Origin: Nitrosomonas sp. Nm132
GTDB taxonomy: Bacteria > Pseudomonadota > Gammaproteobacteria > Burkholderiales > Nitrosomonadaceae
Length of the DNA stretch: 59,681 bases
Assembly (NCBI RefSeq): GCF_900100485.1
Contig: NZ_FNDH01000017.1
Location: 1 to 59,681 of the forward strand
Direction of reading: 5' to 3'
The stretch's first letter is position 1. Every line of letters begins with the position of its first letter. This document shows positions 56,649 to 59,681 of the stretch, one piece after another. The translations under genes and the position numbers were made by a program. The notes beneath the pieces are model-generated. The model was not told where the DNA came from. It was given only the letters and a program-made list of their open reading frames with translations, and made no database searches.

Positions 56649-57864
56649 TCGGTTTTCCTTGGTTCGCTATAAGTTGTTTATAAACAGCTTTGTATTTTGC
56701 GACACTGACTTGCCAATTACGCTCTGTTTCTACAAAGAGACGCCCTGCTCTACGTAAATTAGGCCATTGATGGGGTGAATTCAAAAGATTATTTACCTTT
56801 TCTGCAAGTGATTGAGTATCACCCGCTTTGAACAGTATTCCTGTTTCCCCATCTCGAATGAGTTCTAAATGTCCACCCACATCGGAAGCAATCAATAGCC
56901 GACCCTGCGCCATGGCCTCCAAAGGTTTGAGTGGTGTTACCAAATCTGTTAAACGCATAGATAAGCGAGGATAAATTAATATTTCAATCAAGTCATAGTA
57001 ATCTTTTACTTGATCATGAGGCACGCGCCCAGTGAAAATGACTTTATCCTGAATACCAAGATCTTTAGCAAGTTGTCTCAGATGAGCGTCTTGTGGTCCT
57101 CCTCCTACCAGCAATATACGCAAATTAGAATGTATCGGTAACATAATCGGCAAGGCGCGCAACAAAATTTCAAGTCCTTCATACGCATAAAACGATCCAA
57201 TGAACCCAATTACGCGCTTATCCTGCAGACCAAGTTGAATTTTAAGCGTTCTATCTGTTTCATTACCGATTGAGAATTTCTCGATATCAACCGCATTAGG
57301 AATAGTAGTAATTTTTTTGGCTGCAATACCTCGCCTTACAATATCATTGCGCAACCCATCACAAATAGTTGTAATTGCGTCGACTCGGCGTAATGCATAG
57401 TTCTCAAGAGCGCGCGTCAAGCGATAACGCAATCCCCACTCCCGGCTAGTACCATGATTGGCCGCGGCATCTTCCCAGAACGCTCTTACTTCATAAACTA
57501 CAGGGATACCCAATCTTTGCCCAACACGAATAGCAGGAATAGCATTAAGTACCGGAGAATGTGCATGCAAAATATCAGGTTTAACAATTTTAGCAACTTC
57601 ATCCAGCCGTTGAGTCAAATTATTGATAACTGAGATTTGATTCAGAACAGGTAGTTTATTAATAACACCGGAGATGTTAGGTGTGCGGTAAAAATGCCAA
57701 TCATCAATTTTTTCTTCGAATAGTTTTGAGATACCATGCTTTGCACTTGTTAGATGAAAAGTTTCCCAGCCTAGTGCGTGTTGTGCTTTTAAAATGGACA
57801 GAGTTCGAAAAGTGTAGCCGCTATGTAGCGGAATGGAATGATCAAGTATATGTAGAATACGCAT
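56635..57864 (-). CDS. Exosortase-A-system-associated glycosyltransferase (TIGR04063-like)
   Basis: 409 residues, GT-B fold. The N-terminus MRILHILDHSIPLHSGYTFR is highly characteristic of the glycosyltransferases found beside exosortase A and PEP-CTERM exopolysaccharide genes. Further on are YEVRAFWEDAAANHGTSREW, ITTIPNAVDIEKF, GFIGSFYAYEGLEILLRALP and PLKPLEAMAQGRLLIASDVG. It probably initiates or extends an extracellular polysaccharide. The exosortase itself, the polymerase and export genes are not visible; the locus is cut by IS remnants just upstream (right). Confidence 0.88.
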   Translation of the reverse strand: MRILHILDHSIPLHSGYTFRTLSILKAQHALGWETFHLTSAKHGISKLFEEKIDDWHFYRTPNISGVINKLPVLNQISVINNLTQRLDEVAKIVKPDILHAHSPVLNAIPAIRVGQRLGIPVVYEVRAFWEDAAANHGTSREWGLRYRLTRALENYALRRVDAITTICDGLRNDIVRRGIAAKKITTIPNAVDIEKFSIGNETDRTLKIQLGLQDKRVIGFIGSFYAYEGLEILLRALPIMLPIHSNLRILLVGGGPQDAHLRQLAKDLGIQDKVIFTGRVPHDQVKDYYDLIEILIYPRLSMRLTDLVTPLKPLEAMAQGRLLIASDVGGHLELIRDGETGILFKAGDTQSLAEKVNNLLNSPHQWPNLRRAGRLFVETERNWQVSVAKYKAVYKQLIANQGKPIEGF

Positions 57865-57909
57865 CTTTTATTAGCGGCTTCTTAATGAAATTAGTAAATA
57901 GCTACCTAG

Positions 57910-58296
57910 TTATGTGAAGTGACTTTCATCAACTGCACAGCCTGATAGTAGAAATAAGCTCTGACAGGGCTGGCTAATCAAGCTCAGGCAGCTTGATGAA
58001 TTATCTGGTATTGAATAGTAGACCTCATTGGAGGTCTGGTGATCAAGATTTTGATGAAAACGCTCCTGATTGTACCAGTCAAACCACTGAGTCAAACTTT
58101 GCCTCACCTCATTTAAGTCATTGAATGCTTTGGTGTATAAGAGCACATACTTTACTGTACGCCATAGCCGCTCAACAAAAATATTATCACAATCATAACT
58201 CTTGCCATCCCATCCATGATGATCTGGGTATTGTGATCCTTCAAAACAGCAATCCATGCTGTATGTTGTCAAACTAACTTGGACAGATGATTGCAT
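57910..58296 (-). pseudogene. IS3-family transposase (OrfB) C-terminal fragment
   Basis: The frame contains DCDNIFVERLWRTVKYVLLY and QWFDWYNQERFHQNLDHQTS, the C-terminal end of the IS3 rve integrase domain including the conserved Glu region. The first ~30 residues are out of register (the preceding MDG motif is in another frame), so this is a truncated and shifted remnant beginning within the catalytic domain. It lies 45 bp upstream of the glycosyltransferase start. Confidence 0.82.
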
Positions 58297-58299
58297 GAA

Positions 58300-58403
58300 T
58301 TATACTCATCGTACTTCAAAATTCTGTTTTCATAATCCCTCATCCAGCCCTCTCCCAGCGGGAGAAGGTATTGATGCCTAATTTTGAAGTACGATGAGTA
58401 TAA
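58300..58403. mobile_element. 104-bp hairpin element with 24-bp perfect terminal inverted repeats and REP-like core
   Basis: The left arm starts TTATACTCATCGTACTTC and the right arm is its exact complement over 24 bp. The ~56-bp core carries CTCATCCAGCCCTCTCCC followed by AGCGGGAGAAGG, a REP-like palindrome. It has no ORF. It may be a MITE or a miniature of an IS whose transposase is elsewhere. Confidence 0.7.
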
Positions 58404-58612
58404 GAGGCATTTTAGCTATCAGGTTTGAATTTTTTGATTGGTTATCGTAATGCATACGACGTCGCATAGCCAAAGTATGCATCTTTATTTCCTCCCGCGC
58501 ATCCAGAATTGATGAGCTATGCTCATTTCTGGTGTATAACAAGAGAAGAAAGCGATGTAATCTGTTGATAAAGATCTGCCCAGATCAACTATCAAGAAAG
58601 GAAAACACCGCA
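58404..58612. other. Spacer between the hairpin element and the IS256 fragment
   Basis: No gene. It has a 30-bp hairpin at 58503-58532 (CCAGAA and ATGAGC pair with GCTCAT and TTCTGG, with a 3-nt bulge and a TAT loop) and AAAGGA before the IS256 ATG. Confidence 0.4.
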
Positions 58613-58998
58613 ATGACAGATAATAATGTTTTTAAACTGAACAAACCAGACCCAGAATGATCCGCTGCAAGAAATACTCCGGAAAGGTGCTCGTAAAATG
58701 CTGGCCGCGGCCATAGAAGCGGAAGTATTCATTTTTATTGAGCGGCATGGATCTTTAAAAACTGATGAAGGTAAAGCGGCAGTGGTCAGAAACGGCTATC
58801 TGCCTGAGCGCTCGATTCAGACAGGGCTTGGAGATATTGAAGTCAAAGTTCCGAAGGTTCGGGATCGCTGCGGATCGGCCATCAAGTTCAACAGTAGCCT
58901 GGTACCGCTTACTTGAAGCGTATACTGGGAATATTGAGGAGTTTTTGCCTTGGCTTTACCTGAGGGGCATTTCAACAGGAGATTTTTCAAAGACATTG
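58613..58998 (+). pseudogene. IS256-family transposase N-terminal fragment
   Basis: ATG 58613 starts a 15-codon frame ended by TGA. The true frame resumes at ~58665 (LQEILRKGARKMLAAAIEAE; GYLPERSIQTGLGDIEVKVP; VRDRCGSAIKFNSSLVP) and, after another shift near 58910, continues as GNIEEFLPWLYLRGISTGDF. These match the N-terminal third of IS256/mutator transposases. The rest, with the catalytic domain, is missing: IS982-like sequence follows directly. Confidence 0.85.
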
Positions 58999-58999
58999 A

Positions 59000-59160
59000 T
59001 TGTACAACTCACCAACCCTGGAAAATAAGGCCGCTCATTCCTCAATACCTGATTCAGGTAATAGTGCTTAAATGTCCGGTAGCCCGATCAGATGAAACCC
59101 CACCACCACGATCGTCATGACTTCACTAAGACACAGTTTCCCTCGTCGCCGACGCGGCTT
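59000..59160 (-). pseudogene. IS982-family transposase N-terminal fragment
   Basis: On the minus strand, KPRRRRGKLCLSEVMTIVV and, after a frame change, FKHYYLNQVLRNERPYFPGL match the segment of IS982 transposases just before the catalytic core. The piece abuts the IS256 fragment on the left. The IS5 remnant cuts it on the right, and similar coding potential (minus strand, ESMGSFSRHFKND) resumes at ~59590-59640, so the IS5 element probably inserted into it. Confidence 0.65.
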
Positions 59161-59162
59161 TA

Positions 59163-59587
59163 GGGTCTGTTGACATTTCACATAGATAGCCACAAGATAT
59201 CCCACACGCGTTAGCTACCATACTTTCGTAATTTCTTTTCAATTTGTCGTATCGTGTTGCTGTTGCCCGATACTGCTTTAGTCGGGCAAAGGCGTTTTCC
59301 ACCAAATGCCGGACCTATACAAGCCCCAATCCATATCTGCGTTACCCTTCAGCGAATTGCGCTTTCTTGGAATCACGGCCCTGGCTCCTTTCTTTATGAT
59401 CTGCTCACGTATGCATTCACTGTCATAGCCCTTATCCGCTACAATCGCCTGCACATCAGGTAACTTGGCAATCAGCTCCGGTGCCACAGAGCAATCATTC
59501 ACATTTTGTGGGGAGGGGTGAAAATCTCTCAATATTACGAGTTTACTTCGACTTATGAAATACTTACCTCAAAACGCCAACAGACCC
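59163..59587 (-). mobile_element. IS5-family element, internally deleted (425 bp)
   Basis: Inverted ends GGGTCTGTTGACATTT and GGGTCTGTTGGCGTTT face inwards, flanked by TA at 59161-59162 and 59588-59589, as expected for an IS5-family insertion. The interior keeps only the C-terminal part of the transposase (59278-59532; VQAIVADKGYDSECIREQII, AVIPRKRNS). After a frameshift near 59300 the conserved HLVENAF segment and ARLKQYRATATRYDKLKRNY continue to the left end. A full element would be roughly twice this length, so about half is deleted. The ends look intact. Confidence 0.8.
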
Positions 59588-59681
59588 TAGTACTCAGTCA
59601 TTCTTGAAATGTCGGCTAAAGCTCCCCATACTCTCGAGCTTCAACGTAGAATGGAAGTGGGCCAATGGCAAAGAAATACAT

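Noticed and set aside
59254..59463. 69-codon plus-strand ORF in the IS5 remnant
   Set aside because: It is antisense to the recognisable IS5 transposase C-terminus.
59609..59681. Open plus-strand frame running off the right edge
   Set aside because: The minus strand of the same bases continues the IS982-like reading; the plus frame has no recognised family and no good ribosome-binding site.

Overview
The window reads as part of a betaproteobacterial chromosome, most likely from the Nitrosomonadaceae (a Nitrosomonas-like ammonia oxidiser). This is inferred from gene order (mlaFEDCB with a NodIJ-like ABC pair and ibaG; gatCAB divergent from mreBCD-mrdA-rodA-rlpA; rpe-gph-trpE; an exosortase-A-type polysaccharide glycosyltransferase) and from the moderate-to-low GC and many insertion-sequence remnants. 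No rRNA, tRNA or CRISPR array was seen. About forty-five intact or near-intact genes are supported.

Layout. 1-3.8 kb: a transposase-like tail, then two tandem paralogous RTX/DUF4214 surface-type proteins with duplicated intergenic blocks and two copies of a 162-bp inverted-repeat element. 3.8-7.1 kb: a DUF2459 lipoprotein, a YfcH-type epimerase and a photolyase. 7.1-13.0 kb: a heavy-metal RND efflux operon (outer membrane factor, adaptor, pump) ending in a PII-like protein. 13.5-16.1 kb: an RpfE-type protein and a PAS-EAL protein whose EAL domain has lost its metal-binding Asp pair. 16.2-21.3 kb: the Mla lipid-transport operon with an embedded ABC-2 exporter and ibaG. 21.5-25.3 kb: a thermonuclease gene bracketed by two inverted copies of the 162-bp element, then a decayed subtilase-PKD pseudogene. 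25.5-30.6 kb: housekeeping enzymes (DgkA, YjbQ, phosphatase, dienelactone hydrolase, pseudouridine synthase, FAD oxidoreductase). 30.7-34.0 kb: ubiCAD plus a DCC-family protein. 34-36.7 kb: a phosphoesterase, a Tim44-domain protein and an SDR. 36.9-40.2 kb: gatCAB. 40.3-46.9 kb: the rod-shape/elongasome operon mreBCD-mrdA-rodA-rlpA. 47-52.7 kb: comEC, rpe, gph, trpE. 52.7-54.0 kb: an IS630-type MITE abutting a decayed IS630. 54.2-57.9 kb: three polysaccharide genes (two glycosyltransferases and a CapK-like adenylate-forming enzyme). 57.9-59.7 kb: nested fragments of IS3, IS256, IS982 and IS5 families plus a 104-bp hairpin element.

How it works together. The stable core is envelope biology: lipid asymmetry (Mla), peptidoglycan elongation (Mre/PBP2/RodA/RlpA), metal efflux and polysaccharide assembly, together with ubiquinone synthesis and Glu/Asp-tRNA amidation. 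On top of this lies a layer of small non-autonomous elements. The most distinctive is the 162-bp TTAA-flanked element: four equal-length copies occur in two pairs, and each pair brackets a single gene (an RTX paralogue and the thermonuclease), so these may be MITE-delimited gene cassettes.
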